From NCBI RefSeq assembly GCF_018129965.1, contig NZ_JAFCKW010000039.1:1-41279 (forward strand): a DNA stretch of 41,279 nt, read 5' to 3'. The translations under genes and the position numbers were made by a program. Source of the DNA: Bradyrhizobium diazoefficiens. GTDB taxonomy: Bacteria; Pseudomonadota; Alphaproteobacteria; Rhizobiales; Xanthobacteraceae. Under the pieces are notes generated by a model. The model was given only the letters and a program-made list of their open reading frames with translations, had not been told where the DNA came from and searched no databases. Shown piece by piece: positions 16,650 through 24,676 of this stretch. Positions within the stretch are counted from its first letter, which is position 1. Each line of letters starts with the position of its first letter.

Positions 16650-18437
16650 ATGGATGAGAACGACATTCGCGGCCTGGTCGCGGGGGTGAAGCAAGGGACG
16701 CTGTCACGACGCTCGTTCATCCGGACTTTGGCAGCGGTGGGCATCACGGCGCCGATCGCGAGCCAGATCCTGCTGTGGAACGACGTCGCCATGGCGGACG
16801 CCACGCTCGCATACAAGCCGACCAAGGCCGGCGGCGGCGGCCCGCTCAAGCTCCTGGTCTGGCAGGCCCCGACGTTGCTGAACCCGCATTTCGCCGTCGG
16901 CACCAAGGACCAGGTCGCCTCGCGCATCTTCTTCGAGCCGCTCGCCGGCTGGGACAAGGAAGGCAACCTGGTCCCCTGCCTCGCCGCCGAGGTTCCGACC
17001 AGGGAGAATGGCGGCCTTGCCGCAGACGGCACCAGCGTGACCTGGAAGCTGAAGCAGGGCGTGACATGGCACGACGGCAAGCCCTTCACCGCCGACGATG
17101 TCGTCTTCACCTGGAGCTACGCTTCGGATCTGGCGACGGCCGCCTACACCACGGGCTCCTACAAGGACATCACGGTCGAGAAGATCGACGACCACACCGT
17201 CAAAGTGATCTTCAAGGACCCGACCCCGTTCTGGGCCGATCCATTCGTCGGCTCTGTGGGCCAGATCCTGCCAAAACATCATTTCGGCGACTATGCCGGC
17301 GCCAAGTCGCGCGATGCGCCCGGTAATCTAAAACCGGTCGGCACCGGTCCTTACAGGTTCGTCGACTTCAAGCCGGGCGATCTGATCAAGGCCGAGCGCA
17401 ACCCCGACTATCACGTCCAGAACCAACCGCATTTCGACACGCTCGAGGTCAAGGGCGGTGGCGACGCGGTCTCCGCGGCGCGTGCGGTGCTGCAGACCGG
17501 CGAATACGACTTCGCCTGGAATCTGCTGGTGGAGGACGAGGTCCTCAAGCGCATGGAAACCAGCGGCAAGGGCAGGATCGACGTCCAGCCCTCCGGCAAC
17601 GTCGAGTTCATGATCCTCAACACCACGGACCCCTGGACCGAGATCGACGGTGAGCGGTCCAGCGCCAGGAGCAAGCATCCCTCGCTTTCAGATCCGGCCG
17701 TCCGCAAGGCGATCAACCTGCTGATCGACCGCGACTCGATCCAGAAATACATTTACGGCCGAGGCGGCACAGCAACGGCGAGCTTCGTCAACGAGCCCAA
17801 CCGGTTCAAGTCGAAGAAGCTCACCTACGAGTTCAACGTCGACAAGGCCAACAGGATTCTGGACGAGGCCGGCTGGAAGATGGGCGCGGACGGCATCCGT
17901 GAGAAGGACGGCAAGAAGCTCAAATACGTCTTCCAGACCTCGACCAACGCGCCACGCCAGAAGACGCAGTCCATCATCAAGCAGGCCTGCCAGAAAGCAG
18001 GCATCGAGCTCGAGCTGAAATCGGTCACCGCATCGGTGTTCTTCTCCTCCGATGTCGGCAATCCCGACACCTACACGAAATTCTACTGCGACATGGAGAT
18101 GTACGCCACGACGCAGCCGCAGCCCGACCCGGAGCGTTTCCTGAACCAGTGCGTCTCCTGGGAGATCGCGACCAAGGACAACAAATGGCTCGGCCGCAAC
18201 GTTTCACGCTGGTCCGATCCCGAAGCCGACAAGGCCTACAAGGCCGCACAGAAGGAACTCGATCCCGCCAAGCGCACCGCACTGCTGATCAAGGTCAACG
18301 ACATTTTCTGCGAAGCCAACATCCTCGTGCCGCTGCTCTCACGCGCCAATGTCAGCGGCTGCCTCAACAACCTCATGGCCGATCTTTCGGGCTGGGACGT
18401 CACGACATGGAATCTGGGGAGCTGGTATCGGATCTGA
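16650..18437 (+). CDS. Dpp/Opp-type (family 5) peptide-binding protein, Tat-exported
   Basis: This 595-residue extracytoplasmic solute-binding protein opens with MDENDIRGLVAGVKQGTLSR and a twin-arginine motif SRRSFIR, then a hydrophobic stretch, so it is probably Tat-exported. The mature part shows the SBP_bac_5 pattern: LAAEVPTR, VTWHDGKPFTADDVVFTW, VIFKDPTPFW, GTGPYRFVDFKPGD and DPAVRKAINLLIDRDSI. The GGAGG site at 16638-16642 fixes the start at 16650 although the frame is longer. No permease or ATPase gene follows; the next element downstream is a palindromic repeat. The ligand may be a peptide, opine or other small molecule. Confidence 0.88.
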   Translation: MDENDIRGLVAGVKQGTLSRRSFIRTLAAVGITAPIASQILLWNDVAMADATLAYKPTKAGGGGPLKLLVWQAPTLLNPHFAVGTKDQVASRIFFEPLAGWDKEGNLVPCLAAEVPTRENGGLAADGTSVTWKLKQGVTWHDGKPFTADDVVFTWSYASDLATAAYTTGSYKDITVEKIDDHTVKVIFKDPTPFWADPFVGSVGQILPKHHFGDYAGAKSRDAPGNLKPVGTGPYRFVDFKPGDLIKAERNPDYHVQNQPHFDTLEVKGGGDAVSAARAVLQTGEYDFAWNLLVEDEVLKRMETSGKGRIDVQPSGNVEFMILNTTDPWTEIDGERSSARSKHPSLSDPAVRKAINLLIDRDSIQKYIYGRGGTATASFVNEPNRFKSKKLTYEFNVDKANRILDEAGWKMGADGIREKDGKKLKYVFQTSTNAPRQKTQSIIKQACQKAGIELELKSVTASVFFSSDVGNPDTYTKFYCDMEMYATTQPQPDPERFLNQCVSWEIATKDNKWLGRNVSRWSDPEADKAYKAAQKELDPAKRTALLIKVNDIFCEANILVPLLSRANVSGCLNNLMADLSGWDVTTWNLGSWYRI

Positions 18438-18472
18438 GGCCGGAGAAGAAATCGCGAAGGCTATTTCAACGT

Positions 18473-18559
18473 CGTCATTGGGAGCGCAGCGAAGCAATCC
18501 AGACTGCTTCCGCGGCGACAGTCTGGATTGCTTGGTCGCAAGAGTTCCTCGCAATGACG
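18473..18559. repeat. Dispersed palindromic repeat (REP/MITE-like)
   Basis: An 87-bp palindromic unit is bounded by CGTCATTG and CAATGACG. Inside it, AAGCAATCCAGACT (18492-18505) pairs perfectly with AGTCTGGATTGCTT (18520-18533). This sequence type (GTCATTG..GCGAAGCAATCCAG) is a widespread intergenic repeat in Bradyrhizobium and relatives, as I remember it. It lies between two convergent genes. Confidence 0.8.
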
Positions 18560-18594
18560 AGGGAACATGCGATCGACCTTCATGTCTTCGCGAT

Positions 18595-19074
18595 CTAATC
18601 CGGCAGCCTGGAAAAACGCGGTCGCCAGACACCGAGGACGATGTTGACCACGGCGACGGCGAGCAATACCCAGAGCGAGGATTGCTCGCTGTCCAACGAC
18701 CCTGCGAGGGCCGCGCCGTCGACCTCGCCCGCCACGGCGCGGGCAGCAAGCTCTGCAGTGTCCTGGAGCGGCCCCTGAACGCCGGCCAGGCACCATTCGA
18801 ACAGCAGGACCCCGGTTGCGAGCTTCGCCCACGCCCATCCCGCGTTGTGAAAGCCGCGGTTCAGGGCCATCGCGATCAGGCCGGCGATGAGCGTGAGCGC
18901 CATCGACGGCAGGAACACCCAGCGCGCGATTCCCGCCATCGCGGCACTCATCAGCGCATATTCCGGAAGCGATCGTGGCGACGGCATGAAGCCGATCAAC
19001 ACGATCAGGCTGGCCATGGCGCCCAGCAGCCCGCAAGCCCCGAGCGTGTGCAGGAATTTCATCAGCCTTCGCAT
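18595..19074 (-). CDS. Small integral membrane protein downstream of hemA
   Basis: The product has 159 residues and about four membrane segments (around residues 5-30, 40-65, 80-100 and 130-150), with short loops and a basic N-terminus MRRLMKFLHTLG. I do not recognise a named family; DUF2269-like membrane proteins are a loose comparison. It begins 42 nt after the hemA stop on the same strand with no terminator seen between them, so it may be the last gene of the photosynthesis operon. A function cannot be inferred. Confidence 0.55.
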   Translation of the reverse strand: MRRLMKFLHTLGACGLLGAMASLIVLIGFMPSPRSLPEYALMSAAMAGIARWVFLPSMALTLIAGLIAMALNRGFHNAGWAWAKLATGVLLFEWCLAGVQGPLQDTAELAARAVAGEVDGAALAGSLDSEQSSLWVLLAVAVVNIVLGVWRPRFSRLPD

Positions 19075-19116
19075 CAGAACCAGCACACGCGCGATGTCAT
19101 GGCGATCGCTTCGGGT

Positions 19117-20328
19117 TCAGGCGGCCTTGGCCAAACCGACCTCTGCCCAGATTTCCGCAAGCGCATTCACAAGATGCTCGATATCGGCATCGGTGTGATG
19201 CGGCGACGGCGTGATCCGCAGCCGCTCGGTGCCGCGCGGCACGGTCGGGTAGTTGATCGGCTGGACGTAGATGCCGTAACGGTCGATCAGCACATCGCTG
19301 ATCTGCTTGCACAGCACGGGGTCGCAGACCATGACCGGCACGATGTGGCTGGGATTGTCCAGATGGGCAACGCCCGCCTCGTCGAGCCGCCTGCGCAGCC
19401 GTGCGACGCGGTCCTGATGCCGCTCGCGTTCGGCCGCACTCGATTTCAGATGGCGAATGCTGGTGAGCGCGCCGGCCGCGACCGCCGGCGGCAGCGACGT
19501 GGTGAAGATGAAGCCGGAGGCGAAGCTACGGATGAAATCGCAGATCGTGGCCGAGGCCGCGACATAGCCGCCGATGACGCCGAATGCCTTGGCCAGGGTG
19601 CCTTCGATCACGGTCAGGCGATGGCTCACGCCCTCGCGGTCGGCGATGCCGCCGCCCTTCGGCCCATACAAGCCGACGCCGTGGACCTCGTCGAGATAGG
19701 TCATGGCGTTGTGGGCATCCGCGACGTCGCAGAGTTCGGCGATCGGCGCGATGTCGCCATCCATCGAATAGACGGATTCGAAGGCCACCAGCTTGGGCGC
19801 ATGCGGGTCCAGATCGCTGAGCTTGCGCTCGAGGTCGCGCGGGTCGTTGTGGGCGAAGATGCGGGTCTCGCTGCGGCTGTGCCGGATGCCCTCGATCATC
19901 GAGGCGTGATTGAGCTCGTCCGACAGGATGGTGCAGCCGGGCATCCGCGACGCCAGCGTGCTCAGTGACGCCATGTTGGAGACATAGCCCGACGTGAACA
20001 GCAGCGCCGATTCCTTGCCGTGCAGATCGGCCAGTTCCTGCTCCAGCAGCACGTGATAGTGATTGGTCCCGGCGATGTTGCGCGTGCCGCCGGCCCCGGC
20101 GCCGCAACTGTCGAGCGCCTCATGCATCGCGTTCAGCACAGCGGGATGCTGGCCCATGCCGAGGTAATCGTTGGAGCACCAGACGGTGACTTCGCCGGCG
20201 CCGCCCGGTTGATGGTGCTTGGCACGGGGAAAGGCGCCAGCCTTGCGTTCGAGATCGGCAAATACGCGATAGCGGCCTTCGCGATGAAGGCCTTCAAGTT
20301 GCCGACGAAAATAGGCTTCGTAGTTCAT
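19117..20328 (-). CDS. hemA: 5-aminolevulinate synthase
   Basis: HemA condenses glycine and succinyl-CoA to 5-aminolevulinate, the first step of heme, bacteriochlorophyll and (through heme) biliverdin formation. The 403-residue length is standard. The protein starts MNYEAYFRRQLEGLHREGRY, has WCSNDYLGMGQHP and GAGAGGTRNIAGTNHYH in the substrate/PLP pocket, DEVHGVGLYG for the cofactor Asp, and EGTLAKAFG with the PLP lysine at about residue 247. The start has GGGAGG upstream and overlaps the puhE stop by 4 nt (ATGA). Being at the end of the bch-puh operon, this copy is probably dedicated to photosynthetic tetrapyrrole supply. Confidence 0.97.
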   Translation of the reverse strand: MNYEAYFRRQLEGLHREGRYRVFADLERKAGAFPRAKHHQPGGAGEVTVWCSNDYLGMGQHPAVLNAMHEALDSCGAGAGGTRNIAGTNHYHVLLEQELADLHGKESALLFTSGYVSNMASLSTLASRMPGCTILSDELNHASMIEGIRHSRSETRIFAHNDPRDLERKLSDLDPHAPKLVAFESVYSMDGDIAPIAELCDVADAHNAMTYLDEVHGVGLYGPKGGGIADREGVSHRLTVIEGTLAKAFGVIGGYVAASATICDFIRSFASGFIFTTSLPPAVAAGALTSIRHLKSSAAERERHQDRVARLRRRLDEAGVAHLDNPSHIVPVMVCDPVLCKQISDVLIDRYGIYVQPINYPTVPRGTERLRITPSPHHTDADIEHLVNALAEIWAEVGLAKAA

Positions 20329-21338
20329 GACGTCCTCCCGTTGATCGTTGCCGCCGGCTCGGTGCTGATGTTGAGAACCGTGGTCAAGCCATCCCTTGCC
20401 TGTTGCTCGCGGAAACTCTGGCGAAACTGGTCTTCGAGCCGCTGCCGCGCGCAGGCAGCCTGCGAGAGCCGGGGCGGCGCCGCATCCGGGCGCACATCCG
20501 CGAGTACGACGAGATTGGGCGGAGCAGCGGCGGTCTTGGTGTCTCGTTCCTGTTCCATGGTGATGTCCTCCGGCGGGAAACCCGAGCGCATGCCCCAGCC
20601 CCATAGCGTGATCGCCGGCAGCGGAAGCAGCATGAACCAATGCTCGACCACGCCGAGCGCAAACAGCGTCGAGACCAGCGTCAGGCTGGCGATCTCGAAA
20701 GGCGTGACCGCGACTTCGACGATACGCTGGATCATGATGACGAGGGCCGCGGTCGCGAGCGTGACCGAGACCGGAAAGAAGCCGCTGACCGGCCCGCGCG
20801 TGAAGAACGTCTTCAGGAATCGCACCGCGTCCGGCATCAATTCGTCGTTGGTGACGGGAACGCCGAGGAAGAGATTGATCTTGGCGCTTTGCCTGAGCAC
20901 CCAGAGCGCCGCAAACGTCCATAGACCGACCTGGTTGGCGCCGTTCCAGGTCAAGGCGAGGATGGCCGCGCCGCAGAAGAGCAGCGCGAACTCGTGATAG
21001 AGGATGGCCTGCAGCGCAAGGCCGAGGCGCACCCGGCCGGCCGCGTGTCCCGGACAAGGCTCCGGCCGGGGCCCCGTCAACCAGCCCGCGAGAAAGGCGA
21101 TCTCCTGCGCGGCCCACAGCAGGATCGTGCAGGTGAAGGCCGTATAGGCGCCGCCGACGCTGGTATCATCGGCGGTCAGCGCGAGGCCGCCGAGCGACCC
21201 GGCGAGCAGCCCGACGGCCAGGACCGCGCGCGACAGTTCGAATCGTCCCGCGCGTCCGACCAGCAACAGCACGGCCCCGGTGCTGAACCACCACACGAAG
21301 GCAGCGTAGATGGGGGGGACCGTGTATGCGGCTAGCAA
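20325..21338 (-). CDS. puhE: PuhE, photosynthetic complex assembly protein 2
   Basis: This 337-residue integral membrane protein of the DUF3623/PuhE family affects reaction-centre and bacteriochlorophyll levels. Several membrane segments lie within residues 1-255, and conserved-looking QSAKINLFLGVPVTNDELMP and HWFMLLPLPAITLWGWG are seen. The last 80 or so residues (from about 257) are hydrophilic and Gln/Arg/Ala-rich, making the protein longer than the roughly 250-260 residues I expect. The start appears to be TTG at 21338 with GAGGAG 7 nt upstream; there is no ATG near the N-terminus. It lies 10 nt after acsF. Confidence 0.88.
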   Translation of the reverse strand: MLAAYTVPPIYAAFVWWFSTGAVLLLVGRAGRFELSRAVLAVGLLAGSLGGLALTADDTSVGGAYTAFTCTILLWAAQEIAFLAGWLTGPRPEPCPGHAAGRVRLGLALQAILYHEFALLFCGAAILALTWNGANQVGLWTFAALWVLRQSAKINLFLGVPVTNDELMPDAVRFLKTFFTRGPVSGFFPVSVTLATAALVIMIQRIVEVAVTPFEIASLTLVSTLFALGVVEHWFMLLPLPAITLWGWGMRSGFPPEDITMEQERDTKTAAAPPNLVVLADVRPDAAPPRLSQAACARQRLEDQFRQSFREQQARDGLTTVLNISTEPAATINGRTS

Positions 21339-21348
21339 CGCCTTCTCC

Positions 21349-22446
21349 TCACCAGGCCGGTTGCAGGCAGATGTCGCGCGGCAGCGCGTTCGGCTTCACC
21401 GGCAGCAGGAACAGCCTTGCGAAGGTCAGCGCCGCCTGGGCCGCGAGGCCTGCGCGCTTCACTCTCGACAGCAAACCGCCCTGCTCGCGCGCATCCGCGA
21501 TCGCTTCCGAAATCAGCCGCAAGCGCTCTAAACCGGCGAGGAAGCGCGGGTTCTCGATGTCGATCGTGACCGGAAACACCTGCTTGGAAATCTCGGAGGT
21601 GATGCGGAACACCCGCATGTCGTACTCCGTCGGGTGCATGCCGAGCGCCTCGTGGAAGGCCGGCCGCATGTGATCGCGCACGTACATCGTGGCGAACACC
21701 GCGAGCAGGAAGAACCGGATCCAGAGCTTGTTGAGGCCGCGCAGCAACGAAGGATCGGCGCGCATCAACAGCGCGAAGGCCTCGCCGTGGCGGAACTCGT
21801 CATTGCACCACAGTTCGAACCAGCGGAAGATCGGATGGAACTGGCGTTCGGGATGCCGCTCCATCTGGCGGTAGATCGTGATGTAGCGGGCATAGCCGAT
21901 CTTCTCGGACAGATAGGTCGCGTAGAAGATGAACTTGGGCCGAAAATAGGTGTACTTCTTCACCTTGGTGAGGAAGCTCAGGTCCACCCCGATGCCGTGG
22001 TCCTTCAGGATCTCGTTGATGAAACCGGCATGACGGGCCTCGTCGCGGCTCATGAAGCTGAACAGCTCCTGGATATCCTTGTTCTTGATCCGCTTCTTGA
22101 TCTCCGCGTAGAGCACGCAGCCCGAGAACTCGGCGGTGAGCGACGAGACCAGGAAATCCTTGAACTCCTTGCGAAGCTCGGGCGGCAGCGATTCGAGATC
22201 GTTCTTGAATTCGTCGGTCTTGACGAAATGCGCCTTGTTGTGATCGGCGCGCAGCTCCTTGATGACCGCGTTCCATTCGGACCGCACCAGGCTGACATCG
22301 AGGCGATCCATCGCCTCGTAGTCGGTGGTGTAGAAGCGCGGGCTGAGGATGGTGTCCTCGCGCGCCTTGTCGAGACTTTCGCTGCTGCCCTTGATGCCGG
22401 GGCGCGTTTGCAGACTGCCGTGGGTGCCGCCCTCCATGTTGATCAT
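21349..22446 (-). CDS. acsF: Mg-protoporphyrin IX monomethyl ester oxidative cyclase
   Basis: AcsF makes the isocyclic E ring of (bacterio)chlorophyll with O2 at a diiron centre. The 365-residue protein contains two ferritin-like iron motifs, MSRDEARHAGF and WCNDEFRHGEA, plus an upstream helix with SSLTAEFSGC. The first residues, MINMEGGTHGSLQ, follow GGGAGGG; the open frame is longer, but this ATG overlaps the stop of the small upstream gene (ATGA). An oxygen-requiring cyclase matches aerobic phototrophs; the anaerobic alternative BchE is not in this window. Confidence 0.96.
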   Translation of the reverse strand: MINMEGGTHGSLQTRPGIKGSSESLDKAREDTILSPRFYTTDYEAMDRLDVSLVRSEWNAVIKELRADHNKAHFVKTDEFKNDLESLPPELRKEFKDFLVSSLTAEFSGCVLYAEIKKRIKNKDIQELFSFMSRDEARHAGFINEILKDHGIGVDLSFLTKVKKYTYFRPKFIFYATYLSEKIGYARYITIYRQMERHPERQFHPIFRWFELWCNDEFRHGEAFALLMRADPSLLRGLNKLWIRFFLLAVFATMYVRDHMRPAFHEALGMHPTEYDMRVFRITSEISKQVFPVTIDIENPRFLAGLERLRLISEAIADAREQGGLLSRVKRAGLAAQAALTFARLFLLPVKPNALPRDICLQPAW

Positions 22447-22748
22447 GATGCCCTCCCGTCCGAGAAGCTGACTTCGTAAAGCTCGGTCAATTCCAGATAT
22501 CCTTCGATCCGCGCCCATAGCCGGTCGAGCGGACCGGCGCGGACCACGGTTGCGGTTCTCCGCACCACCAGACGTTCGCCAAAGGCGACCCCGGTCGGCG
22601 CGTCATGAACCCTGACCTCGTCGCCGGGCTGGATAGCGATGTCGCCGTCGAGCACGACATGGGCGTGCAGCGTCTCCGAGGTCTGCTCGATCTCGACCGT
22701 GCAGGGCACGTCGAACGTCTTGCGTGACGTCGTCCAGATCATCGTCAT
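22443..22748 (-). CDS. Small conserved-position protein between puhC and acsF
   Basis: The product has 101 residues and is soluble in appearance, with no signal peptide or membrane segment. It is rich in beta-strand pattern (VEIEQTSETLHAHVVLDG, then QPGDEVRVHDAP), ending in the helix-like RIEGYLELTELYEVSF. It overlaps the puhC stop and the acsF start by 4 nt each (ATGA), so it is translated between a reaction-centre assembly protein and the cyclase. A GGGAGG site lies ahead of its start. I do not recognise a named family. Context suggests a role in cyclase function or complex assembly, but that is inference. Confidence 0.75.
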   Translation of the reverse strand: MTMIWTTSRKTFDVPCTVEIEQTSETLHAHVVLDGDIAIQPGDEVRVHDAPTGVAFGERLVVRRTATVVRAGPLDRLWARIEGYLELTELYEVSFSDGRAS

Positions 22749-23203
22749 GACGCACCTCCCTTCAAGGTCATCAGTCGGGCAAAGGCATCGGTGTTGGCCG
22801 ACCCAAAGGCCGCAAGATCAATCAACTTCCCGGTCGAGGTGTCGGTCAGCGTGATCTGGCCGTTGGCGAAGCGGCTGATACGAAACGGCGGTTCCTGCCC
22901 GATCGAGCCGAGCTTGCGCTCGCGCGCGAGCCCACGCAGCACCACGCGAACGAAGCCGTTGCTGCCCGGCGGCAACGTATCCACGAGTTGACGATTGCTG
23001 GCGTCATAGACGAGAACCGCGCCGTTGTTGCCGTCCACGAACTGGAAATCGCGGCTCTCGACAACGGCAGGCAGCGTCATGTGAACGCCGCCTGTGCCGG
23101 TCAATCGCGCCGTCGTCACCGTCGCGAGCGAAAACAGCACGAGCGCCGCAGCCGCGATGATTCCGCCTTTGGGAACGACGGGCTCCTGGATGGCCTGGCT
23201 CAT
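22745..23203 (-). CDS. puhC: PuhC, photosynthetic complex assembly protein
   Basis: This 152-residue protein has one N-terminal membrane anchor (about 13-33, GGIIAAAALVLFSLATVTTA) and a periplasmic domain of about 110 residues. The domain carries ESRDFQFVDGNNGAVLVYDA and GFVRVVLRGLARERK, a recognisable PuhC pattern. PuhC aids assembly of the reaction centre/LH1 core in purple bacteria. It starts 14 nt after puhB and ends overlapping the small 101-residue gene. Confidence 0.92.
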   Translation of the reverse strand: MSQAIQEPVVPKGGIIAAAALVLFSLATVTTARLTGTGGVHMTLPAVVESRDFQFVDGNNGAVLVYDASNRQLVDTLPPGSNGFVRVVLRGLARERKLGSIGQEPPFRISRFANGQITLTDTSTGKLIDLAAFGSANTDAFARLMTLKGGAS

Positions 23204-23216
23204 GACCGTTCTCCGT

Positions 23217-23891
23217 TCACGCGGCCGCGGTCGACGGCGTATTGGCCGTCATGCCCGAGACCTGATTGCGATGGGCGGATGCCGAGAGCGCGGCCGCCGC
23301 GGGAGCGGGCTGACCGCCCAGCGCCTCCGAAAGCCGGGCCGCGACGATCGCGGCGTCGGGCAATGCGCACAGCATCGGCTCCGGTGCACGCAGCCGCCAG
23401 GGCCGGATGTGCGGCCACAGCAGCAGGTACGACACGCGTTTGCCGTCCGCGACACCCAGCGGAATGTCGCCTGACCCGTCGCGATGGATCTTGAGCGCGG
23501 CGTTGGTGATCCGGCTCAGCGGGATGTTCATCGTCATCGGCAGCGCGACGCCGAACTGGAACAGGACCCGCTTGTTGGTGAGCGTGTAGCAGGCGGCGCG
23601 GCGGAACAGCCATGCGAGGCCGGCGAGCACGGCGATGGCGCTGATCGCCGGAGCGATCAGCCACAGTGCCGACATGACGAGATCCCGGGCCGGCGCGCCG
23701 TGCGACCAGTTCGACCACAACCGCCACGCCATCAGGACGCCGAAATAGATCGCGACCTCGCGGATGTGGAACGACCGCAGCGCCAGTCCCCTGAAGTTCG
23801 GCTTGCCCTGCCAAATAACACGCTCGCCGACCGGCAGGGGCGCCGGCAGCTCCTTGAACTGCGCGTTGAACTGTTGGTGATCCTGTTTCAC
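23217..23891 (-). CDS. puhB: PuhB, reaction-centre assembly protein with PH-like domain
   Basis: This 224-residue membrane protein helps reaction-centre assembly. It reads PLPVGERVIWQGKP at the N-terminus, a pattern of bacterial PH-domain membrane proteins, then two or three membrane segments (around 45-110), then ACYTLTNKRVLFQFGVALPMTM, the PH-like strand pair, and a C-terminal region with WPHIRPW. The start is GTG, overlapping the puhA stop as GTGA. The position between puhA and puhC is the usual one. Confidence 0.93.
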   Translation of the reverse strand: MKQDHQQFNAQFKELPAPLPVGERVIWQGKPNFRGLALRSFHIREVAIYFGVLMAWRLWSNWSHGAPARDLVMSALWLIAPAISAIAVLAGLAWLFRRAACYTLTNKRVLFQFGVALPMTMNIPLSRITNAALKIHRDGSGDIPLGVADGKRVSYLLLWPHIRPWRLRAPEPMLCALPDAAIVAARLSEALGGQPAPAAAALSASAHRNQVSGMTANTPSTAAA

Positions 23892-24655
23892 AGCAGCGGC
23901 TCCTGGCGTGCCGGTGTCGCGTAGAGCGTACCCGCGCCGTAATATCCGACGATGCGATCCTCCTCGAGCTTGGTCACCTGGTCGGGGCTCTTCGTCACCG
24001 GGACATCGGCGAACTGGCTGCCGAGGATGGCATCGACATAGACGCGGTTGCGGCGACGGTCGACGACCGCGAAGGTCATCGGCAGAAGCACGCGCCTCGT
24101 TCCGCCTGATGTCGTCACCTCCACTTCAAGATAGCGGATCAGGGCTTCGGCACGATCGACCCAGACATCGGTGACGATGCCGCCCATTTCGCTGTCCGCG
24201 CCGTTGACGCGCATGCCGCGCGGATCGGGATCGCGGGGCTCCAGATAGGTGCCTTCGGCGACACGAAGCGGCACGATGCACGGGATGTTTTCCATCGTGA
24301 GTTCGGGAACATCCTCGCGATTGGCATAGGACCCGGGCCCGACACCATCGAGCATCGGATTGCCGGTCGGCTCCGCCGGAGCGCCCGGCCAGACCGCGAT
24401 CGGCGCCAACGCGACGTCGGGGCGATCGTTCTTATGGTTCGGCAGCGTCGCGGTGTGTCCGTCCCGCAAGAGGTAGGTCTTGGGATCGGGCATGCGCGGA
24501 AAGCCGTAAGAAACCCCGCCATTGATCCCCGTGGATTCGAGCGGATAACCCTCGCGCTTGTCTTCGCGGCGCAGATAGAAGATCAGGCCGGCGAAGAAGA
24601 TCCAGAACACGTAAAGCGTGACCTGTGCCAGGTCCAGATATGAGTCGGGCTGCAT
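23888..24655 (-). CDS. puhA: Photosynthetic reaction centre H subunit
   Basis: This is the H subunit of the type II reaction centre, 255 residues, normal size. One N-terminal membrane helix (about 10-30, ending GLIFYLRREDKREGYPLE) is the family hallmark. The cytoplasmic domain has the PRC-barrel-like part (DSEMGGIVTDVWVDRAEALIR, then GGTRRVLLPMTFAVV), and the end has VTKLEEDRIVGYYGAGTLYA. A GGGAGG site precedes the start. It stands 21 nt after lhaA. The L, M and C subunits (puf genes) are not in the window. Confidence 0.97.
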   Translation of the reverse strand: MQPDSYLDLAQVTLYVFWIFFAGLIFYLRREDKREGYPLESTGINGGVSYGFPRMPDPKTYLLRDGHTATLPNHKNDRPDVALAPIAVWPGAPAEPTGNPMLDGVGPGSYANREDVPELTMENIPCIVPLRVAEGTYLEPRDPDPRGMRVNGADSEMGGIVTDVWVDRAEALIRYLEVEVTTSGGTRRVLLPMTFAVVDRRRNRVYVDAILGSQFADVPVTKSPDQVTKLEEDRIVGYYGAGTLYATPARQEPLL

Positions 24656-24676
24656 GGGCGACCTCCCTGTCTTTGA

